Origin: Alcanivorax sp.
GTDB taxonomy: Bacteria > Pseudomonadota > Gammaproteobacteria > Pseudomonadales > Alcanivoracaceae
DNA length: 64,000 bases
Direction of reading: 5' to 3'
Assembly: GCF_002726155.1 (NCBI RefSeq)
Contig: NZ_PBSH01000031.1
Coordinates: forward strand, 97,572-161,571
The stretch's first letter is position 1, and every line of letters begins with the position of its first letter. Positions 54,585 to 63,902 of the stretch are shown in pieces. The notes under the pieces are model-generated. The model was not told where the DNA came from. It did no database searches and saw only the letters and a list, made by a program, of their open reading frames with translations. The position numbers and the translations under genes were made by a program.

Positions 54585-55571
54585 ATGTCTTTATTTTCGT
54601 TTAATCCTTCGCGTGCGTTGGCCCGCTCGCTAGGCGCTGTGCTGGTGACGGTTCCGGCGTTGCTTCTGGCTCATGGGCCGGAGGCGAAGGCGGTCAAAGC
54701 ACGTATGGATTCGCTGCCGGCTACGCTGAAAGGTATCAATGCTCAGGTGCAGACCACGGTGGCGCCACAGATTGTGGTTGCCAACGACAGTGCCCACACG
54801 CTGGACATTCTTGATGCACAAGGGAGAAGCTTCCTGCGAATCAACCAGCAGGGGGTGCAGGCGGATCTGGCCAGCCCTGCCTGGTACCGTAGCCAGACTG
54901 CCGCCCGTGGCGTGCCGCTTCCGAAAGGGGTGGCACAGGATGCAGAGCCACGCTGGGCGCTGGTGCACAAGAAACCCCACTGGGGCTGGTTTGATCCCAG
55001 GCTGCGCACCGACGACATCAAGGTGCCCCACCAGGTAGAGCATGACGGCAAGCCCGCGCGGTTGGCTGAATGGTCGGTGCCGGTGCGGTTTGATGGCGAG
55101 GCGTCAGCGCTGGCAGGTGCTTTTCGTTATGAACCCTTGCCGCCAGGCTCCTTTCATTCGCGTCTGACCTCGGATGCTACCCCCGTTGCCGGGGTTACCG
55201 TAGGCCTCTCTCCCGGTACCGTGCCGGCGGTGCACATCCACAATCAGAGCGGCAAGCCGGTGGTGGTGGCTGATGCCCAGGGAATGCCCCATTTACGTAT
55301 TGGCCCTGGCGGCAGTTTCATGAACACGAACCGGAGTAATGGAGAGCCCCGGTGGGTGAAAGTGGCTGGCGGTTCACGCTACACCTGGACAGAACCTCGG
55401 GCGACCTTCGGGGCGCTACGAGCGCCGGCAGACGTGATTGAAGCGGGACAGCGTGCCCGAGTGGCAAGCTGGTCGTTACCGATCACGGTGGACGGCAAAC
55501 CAGTGGCTGTAAAAGGCGTGGTGGACTGGTTGCCCGGAGAGCAAATCGCTGCCAGTGGCGGGCATCACTGA
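54585..55571 (+). CDS. Exported two-repeat protein, partner of the oxidase-like gene
   Basis: 328 residues. A signal peptide ends LLLA; cleavage after Ala29 would leave His30 as the first mature residue (HGPEAKAV). The mature chain contains two related halves: PQIVVANDS...LRI...EPRW...WSVPVRFDG and PAVHIHNQSG...LRI...EPRW...WSLPITVDG, so it arose by duplication. It ends GGHH. A free N-terminal His is the signature of histidine-brace copper sites, but a brace is not proven. It starts 12 bases after the oxidase-like gene, with AAGGAG correctly placed for 54585, so the two are co-transcribed. Function is unknown; copper delivery is a hypothesis. Confidence 0.7.
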   Translation: MSLFSFNPSRALARSLGAVLVTVPALLLAHGPEAKAVKARMDSLPATLKGINAQVQTTVAPQIVVANDSAHTLDILDAQGRSFLRINQQGVQADLASPAWYRSQTAARGVPLPKGVAQDAEPRWALVHKKPHWGWFDPRLRTDDIKVPHQVEHDGKPARLAEWSVPVRFDGEASALAGAFRYEPLPPGSFHSRLTSDATPVAGVTVGLSPGTVPAVHIHNQSGKPVVVADAQGMPHLRIGPGGSFMNTNRSNGEPRWVKVAGGSRYTWTEPRATFGALRAPADVIEAGQRARVASWSLPITVDGKPVAVKGVVDWLPGEQIAASGGHH

Positions 55572-55577
55572 CTTTAT

Positions 55578-55619
55578 CGATCGGGGGGGGCTGTTTTGGT
55601 CGGGCAGGCCCCCGGATCG
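55578..55619. terminator. Hairpin after the oxidase pair
   Basis: An inverted repeat begins CGATCGGGGGG and ends CCCCCGGATCG, with one mismatch, directly after the stop codon at 55571. There is no T-tract. It probably ends the two-gene transcript. Confidence 0.5.
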
Positions 55620-55661
55620 GTAGATACAGTCCAATCACTGCAAATCAGCTAAACCCATTAG

Positions 55662-55685
55662 GCAGAGCTGCAGGTGCAGCTCTGC
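55662..55685. other. Perfect hairpin upstream of the flavoprotein gene
   Basis: A 10-bp stem GCAGAGCTGC / GCAGCTCTGC with a 4-base loop (AGGT) lies 65 bases before the flavoprotein start. It may be an operator or a leader structure. Confidence 0.5.
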
Positions 55686-55750
55686 GGCACCGATGGCACT
55701 AGCGGTGCATCCCCGTTATCCTTGCCGGCCGGATTCAGGCTGGTGGTTTC

Positions 55751-56956
55751 ATGTCAGATAAAGCAGGGGCAGGCACAACCCAGGTAGATGTGGTGGTTAT
55801 CGGTGCCGGCGCAGCCGGGCTGATGTGTGCGGCCACGGCGGCCTACCAGGGCCATCGGGTGCTGGTGCTGGACCATGCCAACAAGGCCGGCAAGAAGATT
55901 CTCATGTCCGGTGGCGGACGTTGCAATTTCACCAACCTGAATACCACACCGGAGCATTTTGTCTCCGCCAACCCGCATTTCTGCAAATCGGCTCTCAAGC
56001 GTTATACCCCTTGGCATTTCGTGGAGCTGGTGGAGCGTCACGGTATCGAGCACGTGGAAAAAGCGCCCGGGCAGCTATTCTGCGCGGATTCGGCCAAAGA
56101 CATTCTCGGCATGCTGCTGACGGAATGTGAGTGGGCCGGAGCCGAGATCCGCCTGAAGACCGATATTCGACGCGTCAGACAAACAGAATCGGGCTTTTCG
56201 CTGAGCACCAGCGGGGGGACCGTCCAGTGTGCGAAGCTGGTGGTGGCCTGCGGTGGCCTATCGATTCCCACCATGGGGGCCAGCGGTTTTGGCTACCAAC
56301 TGGCGGAACAATTCGGGTTAAACGTTCTGCCTACCCGTGCCGGCCTGGTACCGTTTACCCTGCAGCCTGATGACAAGGCCTGGCTGGCAGCCCTGTCAGG
56401 TATCAGCACGGACGTGGTGGCGCAAACCTCAGCGGCGTCCTTCGCCGAGCCCATGTTGATAACCCATCGTGGCCTGTCCGGGCCTGCCATGTTGCAGGTT
56501 TCCAGCTTCTGGACGCCGGGCCAGCCGGTGACCGTGGACTGGCTGCCCCAGGTGGCGGATCCGTTCGAGCAACTGGTGGAGGAGCGCCGGGCACACCCCA
56601 ACCGTGGCCTGGAAAGATGGTTGCGCCAGTACTTCTCCCAGCGGCTGGCGGCTGCGCTGGCCGAGCAATTCGGCTGGCAAGGCAATCTCCAGCAGTTCAA
56701 TAATGAACGGTTGGCCAGCGTTGCCGCGACGTTGAAAGGCTGGGCGTTCAAACCCTCTGGCACAGAAGGCTATCGCACCGCGGAAGTGACCCTGGGCGGG
56801 GTGGACACCGATGCGATTTCCTCAAAAACCTTTGAAGTCAAAACCGTACCGGGCCTGCATTTCATTGGCGAAGTGCTGGATGTAACCGGGCAGCTGGGGG
56901 GCTTTAATTTCCAGTGGGCCTGGGCCAATGGCTGGTGTACGGGGCTGGCGCTGTAA
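55751..56956 (+). CDS. HI0933/BaiN-type FAD-dependent oxidoreductase
   Basis: 401-residue cytoplasmic flavoprotein. It has the FAD-binding GAGAAGLMCAATAA, the family signature MSGGGRCNFTN and the C-terminal GLHFIGEVLDVTGQLGGFNFQWAWANG. This is the HI0933/YhiN (BaiN/RdsA) family, whose substrates are poorly known. Length is normal. The ribosome site is weak. It stands alone between the oxidase pair and the LuxR-type gene. Confidence 0.87.
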   Translation: MSDKAGAGTTQVDVVVIGAGAAGLMCAATAAYQGHRVLVLDHANKAGKKILMSGGGRCNFTNLNTTPEHFVSANPHFCKSALKRYTPWHFVELVERHGIEHVEKAPGQLFCADSAKDILGMLLTECEWAGAEIRLKTDIRRVRQTESGFSLSTSGGTVQCAKLVVACGGLSIPTMGASGFGYQLAEQFGLNVLPTRAGLVPFTLQPDDKAWLAALSGISTDVVAQTSAASFAEPMLITHRGLSGPAMLQVSSFWTPGQPVTVDWLPQVADPFEQLVEERRAHPNRGLERWLRQYFSQRLAAALAEQFGWQGNLQQFNNERLASVAATLKGWAFKPSGTEGYRTAEVTLGGVDTDAISSKTFEVKTVPGLHFIGEVLDVTGQLGGFNFQWAWANGWCTGLAL

Positions 56957-57064
56957 ATCGCTGCCTTGGTGGACGATTGGATGAAGTGAACGGCATCCTG
57001 AAACGCTTGCCCCTCTGAGACCCCCTTTCTATGATGAAGGTTAATAAGTGCGCGGGCAGGTGGG

Positions 57065-58783
57065 GTGGTGGTGAGTGACACGGATAATGATGAGCTAATC
57101 GGGCAGATTTACGAAACCGCGCTTTCCCCCGGCGACTGGGTGGATCTGGTCGATACCATTACCAGCTGGACAGATATTCCCTCAGGCCCTCCGTCGGACT
57201 TGGTAAGCACCGATATCGATAGCCGCAGAACCCCAGCGGAAGTCGAAGTGCTGATCAATCATCTTGATCGTGCCGTACGTAGCAGTGCGTACATGCATGC
57301 GCTTGAGGATCGCACCCGTATCCTCAACGACATGTATAACCAGATGCCCTGGCCCATGCTGATGCTCGATGAGCGGATGGGGGTGCTCGAATGCAATCCG
57401 GTAGCGGAACAGGTGTTGTCCTGTGGGCCAGTGGAAATCCTGCCGGATCGCTCCTTGCAGTTCAGTGACCGGGAGCTGCGCCAGTCGTTGAAGCGTGTGA
57501 TTTCACTGGAAACGGGGCGGGAAACACAGCTTCTCAACTCCCAGCAAGACTCGGTTTCCTTACTCTGCCTGCCAGTGAAAAAATCCGATGCGCCGGGCAG
57601 TATTTCTCAGGTACGAACCATCGTCTGGGTATTGGCCGGACAGAGCATGGTGACACCCTCGCCGGAGATGCTTCGGTCCGTCTTTCACATTACCCATGCA
57701 GAATCTCGTTTGCTGCACCTGCTTTGCAAAGTCGGCAATCTGAACCAGAGTGCCGAGCTACTCAATATCAGCGTGCACACGGCGCGTACTCAGCTCAAGT
57801 CCACCATGAGTAAACTCAACGCCAGCAGCCAAGTGCAATTGGTTAGCCAGGCCATGGGGCATGCCCTGGTGCAAGCCGCCCGGTTGCCGCAGGTGCAGGC
57901 TGAACGTGAATTTACACTGACGCTGCCCGACGGCCGGGTACTCAGCTGGTACGAGTATGGCGATCCGAATGGGCGCCCGGTGCTGACGCTGGATAACCTG
58001 GGCGCTGCGGTGCCCGATCATACGTTTTTTGATGGCTGGTACCGGGAAAAAGGCTTACGCATGATCATGATCGTGCGCCCGGGATATGGCATTTCTACCT
58101 ACAAGAAAAATTTTGAATTCCGGGATTTTGGTGACGACATCCAGGCCCTCTGTCAGCACCTGAAAATCCAGCGCCCACCGATGGCCGCGTATTGTGGTGG
58201 TGGCCCCTATGCCCTGTGCGCAGCCGCCACGCATCCGGATCTTTTTGAGCGGTTGGGCATTCTTGCCAGCACTGTCCCCATCGAGCATTTCGAACTGGAT
58301 AAACTGGACCGTTTACACAAGATGTTCCTCCGGCTTTTTCGTCGTGATCCACGTCTCTTTGTGTTGATGGGGCGGCTCGGGTTACGTGGTGTGCAGCACG
58401 CCCCGGAAAAATATTTTGCCAAGCTCGCCAAGTCGCTCTGTCAGCACGATCAGGAGGTTCTTGGCAATCCGGATTTACTGAGTCGCTTAATCAAGTGTAT
58501 GCGGCGGAGCCATTTTCAGGGGGCAAAAATTCTTATCGATGAATACCTGCGTCTGCAGTTTCCCTGGAAAGTAGATCTGGGTGATATCGCCATTCCGGTG
58601 ATGCATTGGCATGGTGAAGACGACCGTATTATCTCTATCGGCAGTGCTCGTGGTTTGGCGTCCGATATTCCCGGTGTAGCATTCCGCAGCTTTGCAGGAT
58701 TGGGGCGTTTTATGATTTATGCGGTTTGGGAGGACTTCCTCAGCGAATTACTTGAATTGCCGGCGGACACTCAGAGCGGCTGA
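57065..58783 (+). CDS. LuxR-type regulator fused to a degenerate alpha/beta hydrolase
   Basis: 572 residues. Residues about 86-190 look like a PAS-type sensor (MPWPMLMLDERMGVLECNPVAE). A LuxR-type HTH is at about 200-262 (HITHAESRLLHLLCKVGNLNQ...SVHTARTQLKSTMSKL). The C-terminal alpha/beta hydrolase (about 285-560) has Cys377 at the nucleophile elbow (YCGGGP) and Arg548 where the catalytic His is expected (GLGRFM); an Asp-rich loop GEDDR is kept. The hydrolase is therefore probably a ligand-binding sensor rather than an enzyme. The start is one of three consecutive GTG codons at 57065. Targets are unknown. Confidence 0.8.
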   Translation: MVVSDTDNDELIGQIYETALSPGDWVDLVDTITSWTDIPSGPPSDLVSTDIDSRRTPAEVEVLINHLDRAVRSSAYMHALEDRTRILNDMYNQMPWPMLMLDERMGVLECNPVAEQVLSCGPVEILPDRSLQFSDRELRQSLKRVISLETGRETQLLNSQQDSVSLLCLPVKKSDAPGSISQVRTIVWVLAGQSMVTPSPEMLRSVFHITHAESRLLHLLCKVGNLNQSAELLNISVHTARTQLKSTMSKLNASSQVQLVSQAMGHALVQAARLPQVQAEREFTLTLPDGRVLSWYEYGDPNGRPVLTLDNLGAAVPDHTFFDGWYREKGLRMIMIVRPGYGISTYKKNFEFRDFGDDIQALCQHLKIQRPPMAAYCGGGPYALCAAATHPDLFERLGILASTVPIEHFELDKLDRLHKMFLRLFRRDPRLFVLMGRLGLRGVQHAPEKYFAKLAKSLCQHDQEVLGNPDLLSRLIKCMRRSHFQGAKILIDEYLRLQFPWKVDLGDIAIPVMHWHGEDDRIISIGSARGLASDIPGVAFRSFAGLGRFMIYAVWEDFLSELLELPADTQSG

Positions 58784-58810
58784 CCGTCTGCTGGGGGAGG
58801 AGGCAAATGC

Positions 58811-59227
58811 TCAGACAATACCCGGGAATTTTGCCTTGAAGTCCTCGGGCACCGGCATCACGCCGTGGTTGTGGTGATCAAAGAAAACGAAGCCCTGTTT
58901 GGCTAGCACCACCAGTTGCCCGCTGGGTTGTTTGGTCACCCGGAAAATCAGGTCCGCCCCGTATTTGTTGAAATCCATCAGCCCCACTTCAAACTGCAAG
59001 TCGTCCTGCGCAAAGCTTTCAGCACGATAGCTGGCTACCAGATCGGTCACCACGATACGTTCCTGACTGTAATCAATATCGCAGAAAAACCGGTAGCGGG
59101 CCTCGGAAAGTAGCGAAATCATCTGATCATTGCCCACATGTTTGCCGGTATTCAGGTCGGTCATGCGCACGTTGATGGTGTGGGTGTAAAGAAACTGTTC
59201 AGGCAAATCCAGCGTAACGCGCGCCAT
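58811..59227 (-). CDS. Hotdog-fold acyl-CoA thioesterase
   Basis: 138 residues of the 4-hydroxybenzoyl-CoA/YbgC-like hotdog fold, with TINVRMTDLNTGKHVGNDQMI carrying the usual acidic active-site region. It hydrolyses an acyl-CoA, probably in the cytoplasm. The frame can start 15 codons earlier, but GGAG before 59227 and the family start (MARVTLD) favour the shorter form. It is convergent with the LuxR-type gene. Substrate unknown; fatty acyl or aromatic acyl-CoA are possible. Confidence 0.8.
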   Translation of the reverse strand: MARVTLDLPEQFLYTHTINVRMTDLNTGKHVGNDQMISLLSEARYRFFCDIDYSQERIVVTDLVASYRAESFAQDDLQFEVGLMDFNKYGADLIFRVTKQPSGQLVVLAKQGFVFFDHHNHGVMPVPEDFKAKFPGIV

Positions 59228-59431
59228 GGGAGGCTCCGGTGGGGGGCAAGCGGTTATTTTAGCAAGTGCCAATGGCGCATGTGAAATGGCATTTTAATAA
59301 GTGGGCTTGCGGTGCCCAGGTGCGGGCCCGGTTGCTGGCGGCCCTGCAGGCGAATTGGCCCAACGGGAACGTGCTACGGTTCTGGCTCCTGCGAACAATA
59401 GTGCCAACACCTATGACTCAAGGAGGATCCC

Positions 59432-60340
59432 ATGGCCAAATCCAGCTGGCGCCCGACACAGATTCCTGATCTCACCGGCAAGACCATACTGGTTACCGGA
59501 GCCAACAGCGGTATTGGCCTGGAAGCGGTGAAATTATTTGCCGCCAACGGTGCAGAGGTGATCATGGCATGCCGTAACACGGCCAAGGCGCAAGCAGCCG
59601 TGGAGCAGGTCAGGGGACTGACACCGAATGCCAGCTTGATTGTTATGCCGCTGGATCTGGCCGATCTGGCATCGATAACGGCGTTTGTTGTGGCACTGAA
59701 AGAGCGTATCAGCAAGCTGGATATTCTGCTCAACAACGCGGGCTTGATGGCGCCCCCGCTACAGCGCACCAAGGATGGTTTTGAAATACAGTTCGGTACC
59801 AATCATCTCGGCCACTTTGCGCTTACCGGCCCTTTGCTGGAACTGCTGGAAGCGGCGCCGGCTCCGCGCATCGTGCAGATCTCCAGCCTGGCGCACCGTA
59901 GCGGCAAGATCATGTGGGGAAATCTCAATGCCGAGAAGCGTTATTCCCGCTGGCCGTTCTATTGCCAGAGCAAGCTGGCTAACCTGGTTTTCGCCAAAGA
60001 TCTGCACCGCCGTTTACGCAAGCGTGGTTCAAACATCCAGGTGATGGCTGCCCACCCTGGTTACTCGGCGACCCATCTGCAGGACACCATTCCCGGCGGC
60101 GGTCTGTTCAACAAGGTTATGGCTCAGCCAGCCGAGATGGGCTGCCTGCCGGGGGTGATGGCGGCCACCAGTGATGAGGTGGTCTCCGGAGGCTATTACG
60201 GACCGGATGGAAAAATTCTCGAGTTGCGAGGCTACCCGGCACCGGCCTTTGCCCGAAAAATCACGAATAATGAAACGCTTGCGCAACGGTTATGGGAGGA
60301 ATCCGAACGCCTCACCGGTGTTCGCTACCTGAATGCATAA
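59432..60340 (+). CDS. Short-chain dehydrogenase, retinol-dehydrogenase-like
   Basis: 302-residue SDR with TGANSGIG cofactor motif, NNAG and the catalytic Ser...YCQSK (a regular YxxxK). It belongs to the RDH/WWOX-like group, which oxidises or reduces alcohols and ketones, often of lipid type. AAGGAGG precedes the ATG. Its neighbours (thioesterase, lipases) suggest lipid metabolism, but the substrate is not known. Confidence 0.85.
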   Translation: MAKSSWRPTQIPDLTGKTILVTGANSGIGLEAVKLFAANGAEVIMACRNTAKAQAAVEQVRGLTPNASLIVMPLDLADLASITAFVVALKERISKLDILLNNAGLMAPPLQRTKDGFEIQFGTNHLGHFALTGPLLELLEAAPAPRIVQISSLAHRSGKIMWGNLNAEKRYSRWPFYCQSKLANLVFAKDLHRRLRKRGSNIQVMAAHPGYSATHLQDTIPGGGLFNKVMAQPAEMGCLPGVMAATSDEVVSGGYYGPDGKILELRGYPAPAFARKITNNETLAQRLWEESERLTGVRYLNA

Positions 60341-60429
60341 GTGCATTGAACAGGAAGTAACATAAGCCGTTATTATTGAAAGGTACGCCAGCAGGCGTGT
60401 GGCCAATGGTCTTTGAAAGGGGATAAAAC

Positions 60430-61857
60430 GTGGGGGGATATGTCGATGGGTTGTTTCGGGCTGCGACGGTGGGGTTGGCTTTGTGGGGGGCATTGTGTGC
60501 ACCGCACGCCATGGCTGTGGAATTTGCTTTGCAAGATGGCAGTGTGCTGACAACGGACGAGAGCAATTTCGTCATGGAAGATAATGCCGTCACCGGCCCG
60601 GTGACCATTACCAGACCCGATGGCATGGTGTCGAAAGGAGAGATGATAAAAGGTGGGTGGCAAGGTCCGGTGAAGATCTTTGTTCCTGCTACCGGGCTGC
60701 GATTTGTGGGCTTGTATGACAAAGGCGTGCAGCTCTCGATGTATTCGGAGCTGGAAGCAGATATAGCTATTGGGCGCTTCGATAAGGCGTTTGCGATTCG
60801 CGGTGAACGGCCATTCATGGGGCTCAGCTTTAAGGAAGCGGCCGAGCCTGCTGGTACAGCATACGTCGGTATTGAAAACGTGATTTATAATTCCCCTGCA
60901 TACTTGGCGGGTTTCCAGTCGGGCGATCGAGTTCTGGATTATAACGGCAAGAAATATAGAGACATGGGCACTCTGGTCTCGGATATCCAGACTGTCCGTT
61001 TCGGTGACACGGTAACTTTTCGGCTGCAACGCAATGGTGAGCCACTAACGATAACCTTTGCGCCCCATATCATTCCCGCGGACCACGCCCTGGTGAAGAA
61101 CGGGAAGCTCACGGCCTCGAAAACCCTCCTTTGGCAAGCCATTCAACGGTCGCCAACACAAAGTGGTTTGGCTGATTACATCAATGATGTGGCAGACCCG
61201 GCTTACCTGCCGAAGGCTAAGCTGCTCAGGGAAACGTTAAACAAGCAGGAAGCAGCGGCGTATGAACGTGCGATAAAAACCAACACGCTGGCAGGTTACA
61301 TCGCTTATTCCTCCATCTATGACCTATCTGCTAACCGCAGAGAGGTTGACAGGCGCGTGCTCGGGATCCAGGAAAAAGCGGATGATCCGGTTGCCGTATA
61401 CCGGGCGTATCGGCAAGCGTGTCGTGCCTGTGGTGATATTTTTCCGGGAAACTATGCCTTGTTGAACGTCGGGCCTGATGAGAGCGCGACGGTGGGCGCG
61501 CTATTGAAGCGGGAGAAGGCAGGCGCGAGTATGGGCGAGTTACAGAACATCATCGACAGCCATCCGTTCTTTCGTTATCCAGAACTGACCCCAGAGAATC
61601 GGGATTTGTTATTGTTCCTTGGCATGAGCGAAACATTGATTGTGGCACTGGAACGTGGAGCTCAACAGCGCAGTGTTGCAGCCCGTTCACCAGTGGCAGC
61701 GGGCCCATCATCCTCTGTTCAGAGCACCCTAACCGACACGGCAGTGGAGTGCACCAAGCTAGCCGTTGCCCTGGAAGGCTGCGACCGGTTGGGCTCTTTT
61801 TCTGCCATGGGGTGCCGCGCTGTGGTGAGAAAAAAATTCCAGTGTCCGGGTATGTAG
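60430..61857 (+). CDS. Exported protein with PDZ domain and MORN-like N-terminus
   Basis: 475 residues with a signal peptide ending HAMA. Residues about 30-100 contain Gly-rich beta hairpins (LQDGSVLTTDES, PDGMVSKGEMIKGGW) resembling MORN repeats. A PDZ domain follows at about 145-215 (VIYNSPAYLAGFQSGDRVLDYNGK). The rest is helical, with Cys pairs near the C-terminus (ECTKLAVALEGCDR, CRAVVRKKFQC) that could form disulfides. No protease residues are seen, so it is a binding or scaffold protein of the periplasm. It starts with GTG at 60430, preceded by AAGGGG. Confidence 0.7.
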   Translation: MGGYVDGLFRAATVGLALWGALCAPHAMAVEFALQDGSVLTTDESNFVMEDNAVTGPVTITRPDGMVSKGEMIKGGWQGPVKIFVPATGLRFVGLYDKGVQLSMYSELEADIAIGRFDKAFAIRGERPFMGLSFKEAAEPAGTAYVGIENVIYNSPAYLAGFQSGDRVLDYNGKKYRDMGTLVSDIQTVRFGDTVTFRLQRNGEPLTITFAPHIIPADHALVKNGKLTASKTLLWQAIQRSPTQSGLADYINDVADPAYLPKAKLLRETLNKQEAAAYERAIKTNTLAGYIAYSSIYDLSANRREVDRRVLGIQEKADDPVAVYRAYRQACRACGDIFPGNYALLNVGPDESATVGALLKREKAGASMGELQNIIDSHPFFRYPELTPENRDLLLFLGMSETLIVALERGAQQRSVAARSPVAAGPSSSVQSTLTDTAVECTKLAVALEGCDRLGSFSAMGCRAVVRKKFQCPGM

Positions 61858-61951
61858 AGAGTACCGGTCTTAAAATCTGCTTGTACCACAACAGCAAACG
61901 AACCGGTGGCCTGCATGCCATTTGAAAAAGACAGCAAGGACAACACAAGAC

Positions 61952-62692
61952 ATGACAGATATCCCATTGGCGAAGGCTTTAAAGCGTGCTGCACAGGAGC
62001 CGTCGCAACGGCCAGCTTTTTACCGGGCTCTGATGGAGGCGGATGTATTTGTGATCGGTCATACGGACCAGCCTGACCTGAACGCGCAGGGCCACCTCAC
62101 CATTCCTGCCGGGGCCAATGTGTCACTGGTAAATTGGGAAAAGGCCGATGGAAGCCCCGTGATTCCGTTTTTTACCCATCTGGAAGCGCTGCAACTGGCC
62201 ATCGATGCCGAGACGTCTTACCTGTCACTGCCTGCCCGCAGCCTGTTTGAACTGACGCGTGGGGCTACACTGTTCCTCAATCCGAAATCGGATCACGGCA
62301 AGGAATTTGTTCCTCACGAAATTGATGCCCTGCTGGATACCGGCATGAACCAGAAAGCCGACACCCGGGTGGTGGAGAAAGAAACGCGGGTGATGCTTGG
62401 CCAACCAGCAGAGTATCCCACGGCCATGGTGGAGGCCTTGCAGCAGCTTCTGCCTGACCACCCTGGTGTGACAGCCGCCTATCTATGCCTGATGCATGAT
62501 CCTGAAATGTCGCAGAAGCCGACGTTGGTGGTGGGATTTGAAGGGCTGGATCTGGAGGTTGCCATGTCTGAGGCAGGATCTGTGGTTGTGGATACCGCTC
62601 CATCCGGCCAAGCGGTTGATTTCGTGGTCGTCAATGGAACGGGTATTGGCGAGTACATGAAAAAGAGTGGGGCGTTTTATGAAAAAGGTTGA
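61952..62692 (+). CDS. sseB: SseB-family protein
   Basis: 246-residue cytoplasmic protein with two domains. N-terminal SseB domain has FYRALMEADVFVIGHT and TIPAGANVSLVNWEKADGS. C-terminal domain follows with EYPTAMVEALQQLLPDHPGV. It matches enhanced serine sensitivity protein SseB in length and order. The E. coli gene affects serine sensitivity, but its biochemical role is unknown. ATG at 61952 is preferred to 61922. The PDZ gene lies 94 bases upstream. Confidence 0.8.
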   Translation: MTDIPLAKALKRAAQEPSQRPAFYRALMEADVFVIGHTDQPDLNAQGHLTIPAGANVSLVNWEKADGSPVIPFFTHLEALQLAIDAETSYLSLPARSLFELTRGATLFLNPKSDHGKEFVPHEIDALLDTGMNQKADTRVVEKETRVMLGQPAEYPTAMVEALQQLLPDHPGVTAAYLCLMHDPEMSQKPTLVVGFEGLDLEVAMSEAGSVVVDTAPSGQAVDFVVVNGTGIGEYMKKSGAFYEKG

Positions 62693-63075
62693 GCAATAAT
62701 CAGTGATGTATGAAGAGGGAGGGCACTGGTTTGGGTAGGGTGTCTGCTCCTTAGAGCAGGCTCTGACACCGAGCGCGACACCCCGTCGTGCAGAAGTTGG
62801 CACCGCGTCTGTATAACCAGACACAGGGACGGGTCCTTACAGCCCTACGATAGCCTCGTGCTCCTTCCCCCCCTTTTTGTGACATACGACACCTTGATGG
62901 TGAAAAGCGCAATGATGAAAATCCGTTTCCTTCATGTGACCCGAATTGCCACTGTTGGCCGCTCCTTCTGACTCGTTTTGCAACCCTTTCTTCTGAGGTT
63001 GATTGCTAGGATCCCCATGGCTCGGCGTTGCCGATTCATGAAAAGCAATAAACCTTTCGATGGAGAAAAGGGAAA
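62693..63075. other. Gap with possible element remnant
   Basis: A hairpin (GGTGTC...GACACC, about 62738-62770) and the sequence CCAGACACAGGGACGGGTCC (about 62818-62837) are visible. The latter, next to a minus-strand reading frame rich in His and Cys, resembles the end of a degenerate mobile element, but no family is recognised. No plus-strand gene is seen. Confidence 0.4.
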
Positions 63076-63902
63076 ATGATAAGAGCTTCAATTATTACGT
63101 CACTGGCATTGGGGTTGATGGCCTGTGGTGGTGATTCCAGCAGTAATGGCGTTGCTGATGGGACAGAGACTGTTCCAAATCCAACTGATATAAATACCTG
63201 TTTCTGGACAGGGCCTTACATCAAGGAAATTCCTGCCCGGAATTTTGCTTATCCGGATACGGGGGCCGCGTATTGGAGTGCACAATACACGTTGCCGGAA
63301 GGGGCCACGTTAAAGCTGAAGGGCGACTTCCCCTACGCGCGATACATTTCGTTTAACAGCTACCGTTCCGATGGTACGCCAGCCCACGCCATTAGTGATA
63401 ATGCGATTGTGCCTAATGCGGGCGCAATTAATCCCTTTGCCGGCGGAGCTGAGCGCCAGTCTGAGTTTCGTGGCTATGAGCTGGAAGTGGCTGCCGGTGA
63501 AGCGCCGGAAAGCGAAGCGGCCAATACGCTCTACGACTACGCGGAAGACGGCGATAGCACCTTGCTTTACCGCGTTTATGTGCCGGATGAGGGAAAGGAC
63601 CTGGCTGGAGGAGTCAAGCTTCCCGAGGTCGAGGTGACTCTGGCAGACGGTAGCACCGTATCCGGTGAAGCCGCATGTGACGCAGTGGAGTCCAGCTCGG
63701 ATAATATTACCGTTCCCCGTGTTCCTGCGGATGTTTACGCTGCAGCAAGTGAGAACAACCCGGCAAATGATCCTCCGGTATGGCGTGCAGCCTATAACTT
63801 TGCCCACTCTCTGGCCTGTTCCTTTTACGGTAGCTGCAACACGGATCCGGAGCGTGAGGTTTCCTGGTTTGCGAACTTGGACAACCAGTATATTTCCACT
63901 CA
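63076..63902 (+). pseudogene. Lipoprotein gene interrupted by an IS3-family element
   Basis: An ORF starting at 63076 (AGAAAAGGGAAA upstream) encodes a lipoprotein: lipobox LMAC (Cys16), then a Ser-rich linker and a globular domain (WSAQYTLPEGATLKLKG, ARYISFNSYRSDGTPAHAI, YNFAHSLACSF). The protein-like sequence ends at about codon 275; the frame then runs into the IS end and would continue with unrelated residues past 64000. I do not recognise the family. The 3' part is missing or lies beyond the IS. Confidence 0.75.

Noticed and set aside
62837..63091. 84-codon minus-strand ORF
   Set aside because: It overlaps the start of the lipoprotein gene, has no good ribosome site and has an odd His/Cys-rich composition. 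It was treated as a possible remnant rather than a gene.
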